This document shows positions 6,104-14,107 of a stretch of 44,956 nt of DNA, one piece after another. Below the pieces are notes generated by a model. It was given only the letters and a program-made list of their open reading frames with translations. It did not search any database and was not told the origin of the DNA. The DNA comes from a virus: positions 1 to 44,956 of IMG/VR virus record IMGVR_UViG_3300047562_001971. The stretch is one strand, 5' to 3'. The translations under genes were made by a program, and so were the position numbers. Numbering within the stretch: the stretch's first letter is position 1; each line of letters starts with the position of its first letter.

Positions 6104-6940
6104 TTATTTCCACTTAAACCCAAAGGCTGGGTTTAATTCTGAAATTCTATTTTCAGATAATTCTTTTATTAAATTTTTTGTATATGCGAGTTCTTCTTCA
6201 AATATCTTTGAGGACCTAGCAAAGTGCGAGAATCTTTTAAATTTTCTACCGTCCTGCTCATGTGATTCTTTAATTGTTTTTTCTGCATCATAATTTAATG
6301 CATTACAATGTAAATGTCTTACAAGGTATCCGTCTTTGTCAAAAAAATACTTTTCGTAGTTCCCACCCATATTTATTCCAGAATCTTTTTGGTTAAGCCA
6401 CCATGAATAATATTGATCTGTATCGGATTCGTAGTCATCGCCTTCAGTTTGTTTATGATATGAGTAAAGCCATGCAGCATGATTAGAAGCTTCAACATAA
6501 AGGTCATGTGGCTCCCCAAGGTCTTGGCCAACACCATTTTTCCCTGGGTGGGTGCTTACTTGAGCAATAACTTCAGCGTTAGGGTTAGAAGAAATCATTT
6601 CAGAATACTTAAACGTAGTTCCGTAAACATCCTCTCCATACTTTTGAGAGTCCATTCCGCATGTGATGCCCTCTGACCACTTGCCCTTAGTAATTCCAGG
6701 TCCGCAATAATCGTTAGTTGGTATGCCAACTACTTGAAATTTGTCTCCACCAAACTCATCTTGCAACCACTGTAAAACTTCTAACTGATTAGCGTTTCCG
6801 CAACCAACTGTTGTGTTTACAAGCATTATAGCCTTGCCTTTAAACTGCTGTAAAAAATTTGGGGTTCCGTCTGCGGCGTTTAAATCTATATCATAGATAG
6901 ATTTGATACCCGTCATTGCTTCCCAAGAAAACTCTTTCAT
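6104..6940 (-). CDS. Glutathione-peroxidase-like thiol peroxidase
   Basis: The 278-residue protein aligns by eye with the GPx fold. SIYDIDLNAADGTPNFLQQF is the first strand pair, LVNTTVGCGNANQLEVLQWL holds the peroxidatic Cys47, and VVGIPTNDYCG replaces the usual FPCNQFG. YFFDKDGYLVRHLHCN is the C-terminal strand pattern. The Gln and Trp of the classical tetrad are not conserved, so activity is uncertain. It is longer than normal (about 160-200), with an insert around residues 75-195 and a helical C-terminus. I chose the ATG at 6940, which has AAGGAGAG 9 nt upstream. An in-frame TTG at 6976 is the alternative. Family members mostly use thioredoxin. Confidence 0.75.
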   Translation of the reverse strand: MKEFSWEAMTGIKSIYDIDLNAADGTPNFLQQFKGKAIMLVNTTVGCGNANQLEVLQWLQDEFGGDKFQVVGIPTNDYCGPGITKGKWSEGITCGMDSQKYGEDVYGTTFKYSEMISSNPNAEVIAQVSTHPGKNGVGQDLGEPHDLYVEASNHAAWLYSYHKQTEGDDYESDTDQYYSWWLNQKDSGINMGGNYEKYFFDKDGYLVRHLHCNALNYDAEKTIKESHEQDGRKFKRFSHFARSSKIFEEELAYTKNLIKELSENRISELNPAFGFKWK

Positions 6941-7003
6941 ACTTTTACTCTCCTTAAAGGCTTCTACCTCTGCCAATACCTCTATTTTACAGTATATTTA
7001 TTT

Positions 7004-7009
7004 ATTATA
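7004..7009 (-). promoter_or_regulatory. -10 box upstream of the GPx-like gene
   Basis: TATAAT overlaps the end of the endolysin gene, about 63 nt before the preferred GPx start. The -35 region (GGTGG-rich) is poor. A leader of about 55 nt would carry the AAGGAGAG ribosome site. Confidence 0.45.
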
Positions 7010-7622
7010 CAGTCTTATTATTTGACCCACCACCAGAAGGTTTAATTACCTTATATCCATTTCCTTCTAGCAAGCTAATAGCAGATTGAATCTCTGGAGA
7101 TGCTGGGGTTTCAGCTTTGACCCCCTTAAATTTAGGTCTTCCAAAGCCTACTATTGAAACCATTACACCTTTTTTATTCTTTTTATATGCACGAAGTTGG
7201 CGACAAACCTCTCCACCGTTTCTTTGGCTGCCAGATTTTTTGCTAGTTGTATTACCTTCAATGCACCACACAGTTCCGTCTTCATTATCTTTAACAACAA
7301 TGCCAACATGTGAGATTCTCTCAACTCCATCTCCAGGGAAATCAAAATACGCTATGTCTCCAGGCTCTGGATCTGCAATCTGAGGATCGTGCCAGCGACC
7401 AGCCTTTTTAAATGCTGCTGCTCCAGAGGGTGTATAAACAGTATTTGGCACTTTTACTCCAGCTTGGTCTGCACACCACATGACAAAAGATCCGCACCAT
7501 GGCTGAAAGTTAGCTTTAGTAAATTTTCCATACTTAGTTTCATTGTCACGAGGACCTTCTACGGTTCCAATCTCTGCTTTAGCAACTTCAATTAACTTTT
7601 CTGCTGTACCCAAATCAGCCAT
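7005..7622 (-). CDS. Endolysin with CHAP amidase/peptidase domain
   Basis: The 205-residue protein is a CHAP-domain (NlpC/P60-related) cell-wall hydrolase. The catalytic Cys43 lies in QPWCGSFVMWC, His105 in ISHVGIVV, and Glu122/Asn124 in CIEGNTT. The N-terminus AEKLIEVAKAEIGTVEGP is the usual opening of phage CHAP lysins. Residues about 170-205 are a short linker and tail ending SGGGSNN. I see no full cell-wall-binding domain. It would cut peptide links in peptidoglycan at lysis. Holin candidates are the adjacent small membrane proteins, with one-base stop/start overlaps linking the cassette. Confidence 0.88.
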   Translation of the reverse strand: MADLGTAEKLIEVAKAEIGTVEGPRDNETKYGKFTKANFQPWCGSFVMWCADQAGVKVPNTVYTPSGAAAFKKAGRWHDPQIADPEPGDIAYFDFPGDGVERISHVGIVVKDNEDGTVWCIEGNTTSKKSGSQRNGGEVCRQLRAYKKNKKGVMVSIVGFGRPKFKGVKAETPASPEIQSAISLLEGNGYKVIKPSGGGSNNKTV

Positions 7623-7882
7623 TATTTACCCCTTCCAAAAATTCCTTTTTTAACTTTTGGTACACAATTTGGTACCTTTTTACCGCCCTTTGTTTTCCAA
7701 CCAACTTGCTCATAACCATCCCAGCAAGGGTTAGCCTTATTCACTTCGCTAGCATAAAGAGCACGTAGCTGGGCTTTTGCCTTAGTTTCACTTTCATGGC
7801 AACCAACCAATTCATTTGTTCCTTCTTTTATAACAGCATAACCTTTACATCCAGCTGCGCCTTGTTTAATATTCCATGGCAT
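7622..7882 (-). CDS. Stand-alone Cys-rich domain found fused to phage prohead proteases
   Basis: I place the start at the ATG in MPWNIKQGAAGCKGYAV (86 residues); the longer frame overlaps the next gene. GCKGYAVIKEGTNELVGCHES, then a helix AKAQLRALYASE, then NPCWDGYEQVGWKTKGG and VPNCV are motifs I recall from C-terminal parts of phage capsid-maturation proteins. Here the module stands alone within a lysis cassette. It overlaps the endolysin by one base (TAATG). Four Cys and a His could bind zinc. Its role is unknown. Confidence 0.62.
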   Translation of the reverse strand: MPWNIKQGAAGCKGYAVIKEGTNELVGCHESETKAKAQLRALYASEVNKANPCWDGYEQVGWKTKGGKKVPNCVPKVKKGIFGRGK

Positions 7883-7886
7883 ACTA

Positions 7887-8270
7887 TTACTCTTTATCCC
7901 AATCTTCATCAATTTCTGTTTCTTCTGGCATTTCGTCATTTGGCTTTCCAGTTGGCTCTGGATTAGTTGGAGCTGGTACTGGAGCTTCTGGTGCCTCTGG
8001 CTCATCAAATTTAATCTGGCTTTCATTTCCGCCACTCTTGCCAATTAACAATCCCGCAAGGGTTCCTGTAATAAATGTTGCTACCGAACCTAAAACATTA
8101 AAGAACATCTTATCATTTTCAGACTGCTCTCCAATTGGCTGTGTAACAAAAATAAGAGCATAAAGTATGCCCATAGTTGTAAATAATAAAATAGTTCCAA
8201 GGATTAGACCAAGGGTGAATTTTAATCTTGCGTCTAAGTCCGATGGAGTTAATCGTGGTCTTTTGGCCAT
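7887..8270 (-). CDS. Two-helix membrane protein, holin candidate (127 aa)
   Basis: A basic N-terminus (MAKRPRLTPSDLDARLK) precedes transmembrane helices at about 17-42 and 56-77 (GSVATFITGTLAGLLIGK). A Pro/Glu/Asp-rich cytosolic tail ends EIDEDWDKE. The topology and position beside an endolysin fit a class II holin or antiholin. Its stop and the next start lie 4 nt apart. Confidence 0.65.
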   Translation of the reverse strand: MAKRPRLTPSDLDARLKFTLGLILGTILLFTTMGILYALIFVTQPIGEQSENDKMFFNVLGSVATFITGTLAGLLIGKSGGNESQIKFDEPEAPEAPVPAPTNPEPTGKPNDEMPEETEIDEDWDKE

Positions 8271-8491
8271 TACTCGTTACCGTTCTGTTGTATAGTTGGT
8301 GCTTCCCCCGTCTTGGGGTCGAATCCTAGTATATCTATTGTACACTGTCCCTCAACCTTACACAAGGGTGGGTTGCACTCTGGATTATCGAAATTGGCAG
8401 GGTCCTGACATGGATATCTGAAAACTCCATCATATCCACATCCTGACAGCATAAATAGCCCTGCAAGGGCAAGTCCAATTAGTCTTACCAT
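8270..8491 (-). CDS. Small Cys-rich lipoprotein (73 aa)
   Basis: A signal with lipobox FMLSGC (Cys18) predicts lipid attachment. The mature part begins GYDGVFRYPCQDPANFDNPE and has several Cys (PPLCKVEGQC) that may pair. I recall similar short lipoproteins with a CQDPANF-like motif in other aquatic phages. It may be exclusion-related or lysis-related. The -10 box TATAAT ends 7 nt before the ATG. Confidence 0.7.
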   Translation of the reverse strand: MVRLIGLALAGLFMLSGCGYDGVFRYPCQDPANFDNPECNPPLCKVEGQCTIDILGFDPKTGEAPTIQQNGNE

Positions 8492-8498
8492 ATTGGTA

Positions 8499-8504
8499 AT
8501 TATA
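8499..8504 (-). promoter_or_regulatory. -10 box before the lipoprotein gene
   Basis: TATAAT lies 7 nt upstream of the ATG at 8491, again in leaderless geometry. I see no convincing -35 at 16-18 nt. Confidence 0.45.
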
Positions 8505-8508
8505 TCAT

Positions 8509-8702
8509 TTATTCGTCTTTACGAAGAGGGATAGTTGCGAGCCAAATAATAGTTGCAGCTATTGTTGCCACCCCTACTACTTGCTGAGCTGTCCCTGTAA
8601 GGGTTAACCAAGCAATAAAAAAGCCCAATAGAGTCCAAACTTGAGCAATGCTTTCTTTAACTGCCTCCCAGAAATAGTTCAGGATAGCCTTAATTATTTT
8701 CA

Positions 8703-8703
<1 letters not shown>
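8509..8703 (-). CDS. Small hydrophobic protein, holin candidate (64 aa)
   Basis: An amphipathic N-terminal helix (MKIIKAILNYFWEAVKESIA) is followed by two hydrophobic segments (about 22-38 and 40-57) and a short charged end PLRKDE. Two short helices and a charged tail fit a class II holin. An AGGAGG site 5 nt upstream of the ATG overlaps the end of the PA14 gene. Confidence 0.68.
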
Positions 8704-10805
<2,102 letters not shown>

Positions 10806-10816
10806 CTAGATAACCC

Positions 10817-10839
10817 CTTGTTACAAATATTATAACAAG
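10817..10839 (-). promoter_or_regulatory. Inverted repeat over a -10 box upstream of the PA14 gene
   Basis: CTTGTTA (10817-10823) and TAACAAG (10833-10839) flank 9 nt that overlap the minus-strand TATAAT at 10829-10834. A second TATAAT lies at 10843-10848. A 7-bp palindrome over a -10 box is a classic operator layout. It could also be a 5'-UTR hairpin from the upstream -10. No U-tract follows, so a terminator is less likely. Confidence 0.5.
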
Positions 10840-10856
10840 TTAATTATATCATTTAA

Positions 10857-11039
10857 CTATTTTGAATTATCTGTTTTGTAAAACCCTGTACCTTTAAACT
10901 GAACGCCAACTGTTCCATAAACTTTATTCATTGCGTTTCCACATTTTTCACACATCTCAACAGAATCAGCTTCTGAAAAAGATTTTGTTATCTCCATGCC
11001 AAAATCACATTCGATGCAGGCATATTCATATCTTGGCAT
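10857..11039 (-). CDS. FmdB-type zinc-ribbon protein (60 aa)
   Basis: I start the gene at MPRYEYACIECDFG (AGGAG 5 nt upstream), which is the canonical FmdB/CxxC_CxxC_SSSS opening. Cys9/Cys12 and a second pair in MCEKCGNAM form a zinc ribbon, followed by the family's VQFKGTGFYKTDN motif. Such small regulators are widespread in bacteria and phages, some linked to transcription. The 5' UTR of about 90 nt is structured. Confidence 0.82.
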   Translation of the reverse strand: MPRYEYACIECDFGMEITKSFSEADSVEMCEKCGNAMNKVYGTVGVQFKGTGFYKTDNSK

Positions 11040-11057
11040 ATTTCTCCTATATGTTGG

Positions 11058-11093
11058 TGAGCAGTTTATACACATGCTCAGGTGTATCCTAAG
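11058..11093 (-). promoter_or_regulatory. Mutually exclusive hairpins in the FmdB 5' UTR
   Basis: On the transcript, CUUAGG can pair with CCUGAG (11077-11093). AUACAC can pair with GUGUAU (11068-11087, perfect 6 bp). UGAGC can pair with GCUCA (11058-11080). These pairings share bases, so only one or two can form at once. The last is about 10 nt before the AGGAG ribosome site. That is switch-like, but I cannot name a known riboswitch class. Confidence 0.4.
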
Positions 11094-11111
11094 GCGTAAC
11101 TATTCGGCCCG

Positions 11112-11129
11112 TGTCCATCTTCATGGACA
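11112..11129 (-). promoter_or_regulatory. Hairpin at the predicted 5' end of the FmdB transcript
   Basis: TGTCCAT and ATGGACA pair perfectly (7 bp, 4-nt loop). The hairpin starts 6 nt after the -10 box TATAAT at 11135-11140, so it begins at the predicted +1. It could cap and stabilise the mRNA, or terminate the upstream hsp20 transcript, though no U-tract follows. Confidence 0.55.
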
Positions 11130-11134
11130 TAACC

Positions 11135-11140
11135 ATTATA
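11135..11140 (-). promoter_or_regulatory. -10 box for the FmdB gene
   Basis: TATAAT in the recurring string AAGGTATAATGG lies just before the hsp20 stop, in the start of the intergenic stretch. The -35 at N17 is AAAGCA, which is weak. The predicted leader is about 90 nt. Confidence 0.45.
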
Positions 11141-11142
11141 CC

Positions 11143-11565
11143 TTATTTGATTTTAATTGCTTTTGGCTTTTTTTCTTCTGGGACGATTCTTTCAATATTA
11201 ATCTTAAGAATTCCATCGGCCAATTGTGCACTCTGCACCTCCATATATTCAGATAATGCAAATGTGCGAACAAATTTTCTTGCTGCAATACCTTTGTGTA
11301 GATAAGATTTTGGAGCCACAACTGACTCTTTTAATCCTTCTACAATTAAAGATCCATTATCAATGTGTATTGATAAATCATCTTTAGTAAATCCTGCAAC
11401 TGCGAGAGAAATCTCATAAGAATCTTCATCCACCTTTAATACATCATATGGCGGATAAGATTGATTAGTTGCTTCACGATATACATTATTAATACGCTCT
11501 AACTCTCTGTTAAAGCCAATAAAAAAAGGATCTTTAAAAAGATCCATGGCAAATTGTGTTACCAT
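11143..11565 (-). CDS. hsp20: Small heat-shock protein (Hsp20/alpha-crystallin)
   Basis: The 140-residue protein has the alpha-crystallin domain at about 38-130. YPPYDVLKVDEDSYEISLAVAGF opens it, LIVEGLKE is the central strand, the segment RKFVRTFAL follows, and GILKINIERIVPEEKKPKAIKIK ends it with an I-x-I-like tail. It acts as an ATP-independent holdase that binds unfolding proteins. It has its own promoter (TAGACA-N17-TATAAT), a 5' hairpin and a strong AAGGAGG site. Hsp20 genes occur in cyanophages and some other aquatic phages, where they may protect virion assembly. Confidence 0.92.
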   Translation of the reverse strand: MVTQFAMDLFKDPFFIGFNRELERINNVYREATNQSYPPYDVLKVDEDSYEISLAVAGFTKDDLSIHIDNGSLIVEGLKESVVAPKSYLHKGIAARKFVRTFALSEYMEVQSAQLADGILKINIERIVPEEKKPKAIKIK

Positions 11566-11595
11566 TTATTCCTCCTTGAGCGAATAAGTTAAATT

Positions 11596-11614
11596 AGGTC
11601 CCATTTGGCGACCT
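11596..11614 (-). promoter_or_regulatory. Hairpin at the predicted 5' end of hsp20 mRNA
   Basis: AGGUCGCC AAAU GGGACCU folds into a 7-bp stem with one bulged G. Its first base (11614) is the seventh after the -10 box, the predicted +1. A second weak pairing, UUAUUC with GAAUAA, would enclose the AAGGAG ribosome site in its loop next to the AUG, so temperature-sensitive folding is conceivable. Confidence 0.5.
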
Positions 11615-11620
11615 ATTTAT

Positions 11621-11649
11621 ATTATATCAAATTATGTAAACTTTGTCTA
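11621..11649 (-). promoter_or_regulatory. Promoter of hsp20
   Basis: TAGACA (11644-11649), N17 and TATAAT (11621-11626). The -35 differs from consensus at one base and the -10 is perfect. The -35 overlaps the gene end region of the SDR. Confidence 0.75.
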
Positions 11650-12321
11650 TTAATTAAATATTTTACTATATGTAGGAGCAATCTCAAGATAGTTTATATT
11701 ACATCTTTTAGGCATAGAAGAAATCCACAATATTGCACTTGATAAATCTTCAGACTCTAAAGCTACAGGCTTTATTTGGTCACTATGAGTGTTTATCGAA
11801 GCTGGGCAAATCTCCGTTACCTTTATCCCATAACCAGAATATTCAAGCCTGAATAACTCAGATAATCCACTAACAGCCTTTTTTGAATTACAGTAGCTAG
11901 CTTGTCCAATATACGGATATCTACCCGCAAATGATGTTATAAATATAACAGTAGAGTTTTCTGAATTCTCTAAGTTTTTAGTGAACATCCTAGTTAAATA
12001 CATTGGCCCACTTACATTCAAGGCATAAGCTAAGGTAAAGCTTTCTGGATCTGAATTCACTAAAGTTTTTGGATCTACCCCACCTGCAGCATTATTAACT
12101 AATAAATCTAAAGTTATATTCTTATACTTTTCATAAAAAAATTTTATTTGCTCAAAATTAGTTAGATCTAATTCTTCTATGCTGACATTTTCAGATTCTA
12201 AATCTTTTATGTTACTGATATTTCTTGATGTAGCAATAACCTTATATCCATTATCAACTAAATCAATTACTGTTTTTCTTCCGACACCATGTCGAGTTCC
12301 AGTTACTATTGCTGTTTTCAT
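11650..12321 (-). CDS. Short-chain dehydrogenase/reductase (SDR)
   Basis: The 223-residue Rossmann-fold oxidoreductase has the classical SDR motifs: TGTRHGVG (cofactor glycine motif), DLTNF (adenine-ring contact), NNAAGG (central strand), Ser in FITSFAG, and YCNSKKAV (YxxxK catalytic pair). The Arg after TGT and the ATSRN segment suggest NADP(H). Substrate cannot be told. I start it at MKTAIVTG, preceded by AAAGGAGATAAA. The longer in-frame start would fall within the tRNA 3' end. Its ribosome site begins right after the upstream tRNA, so tRNA processing would leave a leader of about 13 nt. Confidence 0.88.
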   Translation of the reverse strand: MKTAIVTGTRHGVGRKTVIDLVDNGYKVIATSRNISNIKDLESENVSIEELDLTNFEQIKFFYEKYKNITLDLLVNNAAGGVDPKTLVNSDPESFTLAYALNVSGPMYLTRMFTKNLENSENSTVIFITSFAGRYPYIGQASYCNSKKAVSGLSELFRLEYSGYGIKVTEICPASINTHSDQIKPVALESEDLSSAILWISSMPKRCNINYLEIAPTYSKIFN

Positions 12322-12334
12322 TTTATCTCCTTTG

Positions 12335-12407
12335 TGCCCCAAGTTGGGATCGAACCAACGCTTGTACGATTTTAAGTCGCATGCCTCTACCGCTGGGCTA
12401 TAGGGGC
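12335..12407 (-). tRNA. tRNA with anticodon UAA (Leu codon UUA), short variable loop
   Basis: The 73-nt cloverleaf has acceptor GCCCCTA/TTGGGGC (one U-U mismatch at 6-67), T arm GTTGG-TTCGATC-CCAAC, anticodon stem TGCGA/TCGTA and loop CTTAAAA. Anticodon UAA reads the codon UUA (Leu). The variable loop is only 5 nt (CAAGC), whereas normal bacterial tRNA-Leu is class II with a long variable arm. A73 fits Leu. CCA is not encoded. It lies 3 nt from the tRNA-Asp. Confidence 0.85.
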
Positions 12408-12410
12408 TTG

Positions 12411-12484
12411 CGATCCGTATCGGACTTGAACCGACGGCCTCTACCGTGACAGGGTAGCGCTCTAACCAACTGAGCTAACGGACC
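12411..12484 (-). tRNA. tRNA-Asp(GUC)
   Basis: The 74-nt cloverleaf has acceptor GGTCCGT/ACGGATC with one G-U pair, anticodon stem CTACC/GGTAG, loop CTGTCAC (anticodon GUC), T arm GTCGG-TTCAAGT-CCGAT, and G73, the expected Asp discriminator. It lies 6 nt downstream of ahpD. Confidence 0.94.
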
Positions 12485-12490
12485 ACTTAA

Positions 12491-13000
12491 CTAAGAATTT
12501 AATATCTTAGCTAATGCATTTATTGTTGCGGCAATTCTTCCAATATCTCTTAATTGCTCAACACTAAATCCTTCTTGTTTTAATGTTTCATAATGTGCTT
12601 TAACACAAAAATGACATTTGCCAATTATTGAAGAGGCTAATGAGTATGCTTCAAAATTAGCTTTTGTAGTTCCTCCATGAGAAGCAATTGCATTCATTCT
12701 TAATTGTGCAGGAAGACCTGAAAGATTTGGATCGTCCGCCATTTCAAGATATGGATACCACACATTATTTTGAGCCATTAGGGCGCCAGCTGTCATTGCT
12801 GCATTCTTTTCGACTTCGTTTGTAGAAGAAGCGGCAATAAACCCAATAAGCTTTCCATTTCCAGTAGCAAATGAGGCTGCCAAAGCTAGGTGGGTCGCTA
12901 GCTCTGGATCAACCGTACTACGATTAATGACAGCATCAAGGTTTAATTTTATATCTTTGGCATATTCTGGCAAAGATTCTTTTAGCTGTTCAACCCACAT
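12491..13000 (-). CDS. ahpD: Alkyl hydroperoxidase AhpD
   Basis: The 169-residue all-helical protein has the AhpD CxxC centre: Cys129 and Cys132 in IGKCHFCVKAHYE, with His136 and the upstream Glu117. In mycobacterial AhpD (about 175 residues, motif EX11CXHCX3H) a His sits just before the second Cys. Here Phe131 takes that place and His moves one residue earlier. AhpD reduces AhpC and itself takes electrons from lipoylated host proteins (dihydrolipoamide acyltransferase and Lpd in Mycobacterium). The gene overlaps ahpC by one base, so the two are coupled. Confidence 0.9.
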   Translation of the reverse strand: MWVEQLKESLPEYAKDIKLNLDAVINRSTVDPELATHLALAASFATGNGKLIGFIAASSTNEVEKNAAMTAGALMAQNNVWYPYLEMADDPNLSGLPAQLRMNAIASHGGTTKANFEAYSLASSIIGKCHFCVKAHYETLKQEGFSVEQLRDIGRIAATINALAKILNS

Positions 13001-13575
13001 TATAGAGTTTCTCCGCCTAGGCTTCTGTTACACGCACAAAGTTCTCCTGTTTGGAGAGCATCTAAAATGCGTAATGTTTCTTCTGGGCTTCTTCCAACAT
13101 TAAGGTTGTTTACTGTTACATGCTGAATAACATTATCTGGATCAACAATAAATGTCGCACGAAGAGCAACACCATCATTTGTAAGGATTCCAAGCTGTTC
13201 TGCTAGACCAGTATACGATTCATCATCAATTTCTGAATAACTCCATTCACGAATTTGATCTGCAAATGACCATGAATTTGTCTTTTTTAAATCTTCATGT
13301 GCGTTACGCCATGCAATTTTACAGAATTCATTGTCGGTTGATCCTGTAAGCAGTACTGCATCACGATCATTAAAATCATTTACAAGCTTGTCATATGCAA
13401 CAATTTCTGTTGGGCAAACAAAAGTAAAATCTTTTGGATAAAAAACAATTACCTTCCATTTTCCTGGAAAAGATTTTTCATTTAATACTTCAAAAACATC
13501 GTCAGAGGCATCTAGTCTTCCTGGCTTTACGCCAACAATTCTAAATGGACTTAGTTTATTTCCTACTGTTTTCAT
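13000..13575 (-). CDS. ahpC: Peroxiredoxin AhpC (mycobacterial type)
   Basis: The 191-residue typical two-Cys peroxiredoxin has peroxidatic Cys54 in FYPKDFTFVCPTE. The C-terminal resolving pair is Cys180 and Cys182 in GELCACN, the three-Cys arrangement known from Mycobacterium AhpC. SSDNEFCK-like STDNEFCKIAWR and GVALRATFIVD are further family segments. It detoxifies peroxides and peroxynitrite in the cytoplasm, reduced by AhpD. The ribosome site AGGAG precedes the ATG. An upstream tRNA pair and promoter suggest one tRNA-ahpC-ahpD-tRNA-SDR transcript. Confidence 0.95.
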   Translation of the reverse strand: MKTVGNKLSPFRIVGVKPGRLDASDDVFEVLNEKSFPGKWKVIVFYPKDFTFVCPTEIVAYDKLVNDFNDRDAVLLTGSTDNEFCKIAWRNAHEDLKKTNSWSFADQIREWSYSEIDDESYTGLAEQLGILTNDGVALRATFIVDPDNVIQHVTVNNLNVGRSPEETLRILDALQTGELCACNRSLGGETL

Positions 13576-13608
13576 TTATCTCCTATATATAGTTTGGGAT
13601 TGTTCCCG

Positions 13609-13681
13609 CTGGACCACCAGGGCTCGAACCTGGGACATTAGAGTTAACAGCTCTACGCTCTGCCAGCTGAGCTATGGTCCA
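13609..13681 (-). tRNA. tRNA-Asn(GUU)
   Basis: The 73-nt cloverleaf has acceptor TGGACCA/TGGTCCA, anticodon stem TAGAG/CTCTA, loop CTGTTAA (anticodon GUU), T arm CCAGG-TTCGAGC-CCTGG and G73. U1-A72 is characteristic of bacterial tRNA-Asn. CCA is not encoded. It lies 5 nt from tRNA-Arg and upstream of ahpC. Confidence 0.95.
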
Positions 13682-13686
13682 CTGTG

Positions 13687-13759
13687 CGCCCCTGAAAGGA
13701 ATCGAACCTCTGACGCAGGCCTTAGAAGAGCCTCGCTCTATCCGCTGAGCTACAAGGGC
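13687..13759 (-). tRNA. tRNA-Arg(UCU)
   Basis: The 73-nt cloverleaf has acceptor GCCCTTG/CAGGGGC (one G-U), anticodon stem AGGCT/GGCCT, loop CTTCTAA (anticodon UCU, codons AGA/AGG) and T arm AGAGG-TTCGATT-CCTTT. AGA is frequent in the AT-rich phage genes and rarer in most actinobacteria, which would explain its presence. It sits 5 nt after a TATAAT box. Confidence 0.95.
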
Positions 13760-13764
13760 TTATA

Positions 13765-13794
13765 ATTATATCTAATTTAATTCGAATCCGTCAA
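13765..13794 (-). promoter_or_regulatory. Promoter of the tRNA-Arg/tRNA-Asn/ahpCD unit
   Basis: TTGACG (13789-13794), N18 and TATAAT (13765-13770) lie upstream of tRNA-Arg with 5 nt between the -10 and tRNA base 1, so transcription starts about at the mature 5' end. The -35 overlaps the end of the upstream gene. Confidence 0.75.
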
Positions 13795-14107
13795 TATCTT
13801 CTATTGGAATAATTCCTTTTTCTTTAGCTATTTCAAAACCTTCTGGTGTAAAATGCATTATTGCTTCCAGATTTTCATCATATTCAACTTCCATTAAACC
13901 CTCTTTATAAAGTTCGACAAGATTATTGTCTACATATTCCATATGAGCCTCCCATAACTCTGGTGCCAAATTCTTTGTTATTGACTCATTTAACTCAAAC
14001 ATAGCCTCGCCATTTTCATTATATCCTGCAAATCTAATTGCACCTATCTCTAGATAATGTTCCATTCTTTGAAATGCAAAGTGATCTTCTTCATCGTCAT
14101 CAAACAT
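13772..14107 (-). CDS. Acidic hypothetical protein (111 aa)
   Basis: I start at MFDDDEEDHFAFQ, with AAAGGAGATAAG upstream; the longer frame enters the tRNA. The protein is strongly acidic, with HTH-like helices (LVELYKEGLMEVEYDENLEAIMHFTPEGFEIAKEKG) that resemble the winged-helix half of small regulatory proteins. I recall relatives in other actinophages but no function. The string GCACAAAGGAGATAA before its ATG is shared exactly with the SDR gene. Confidence 0.66.
   Translation of the reverse strand: MFDDDEEDHFAFQRMEHYLEIGAIRFAGYNENGEAMFELNESITKNLAPELWEAHMEYVDNNLVELYKEGLMEVEYDENLEAIMHFTPEGFEIAKEKGIIPIEDIDGFELN

Noticed and set aside
6941-6976. Longer TTG start for the GPx-like protein
   Set aside because: The ATG at 6940 has a much better ribosome site (AAGGAGAG, 9 nt upstream).
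7883-8044. Longer N-terminus of the Cys-rich protein beside endolysin
   Set aside because: It would overlap almost half of the neighbouring membrane-protein gene and has low-complexity Gln-rich sequence typical of a frame shadow.
12322-12342. Longer SDR start at TTG
   Set aside because: It begins in the tRNA acceptor stem; the internal ATG has AAAGGAG at ideal distance.
12335-12407. Ochre suppressor tRNA
   Set aside because: The loop is CTTAAAA, so the anticodon is UAA (reads UUA), not UUA (reads UAA).
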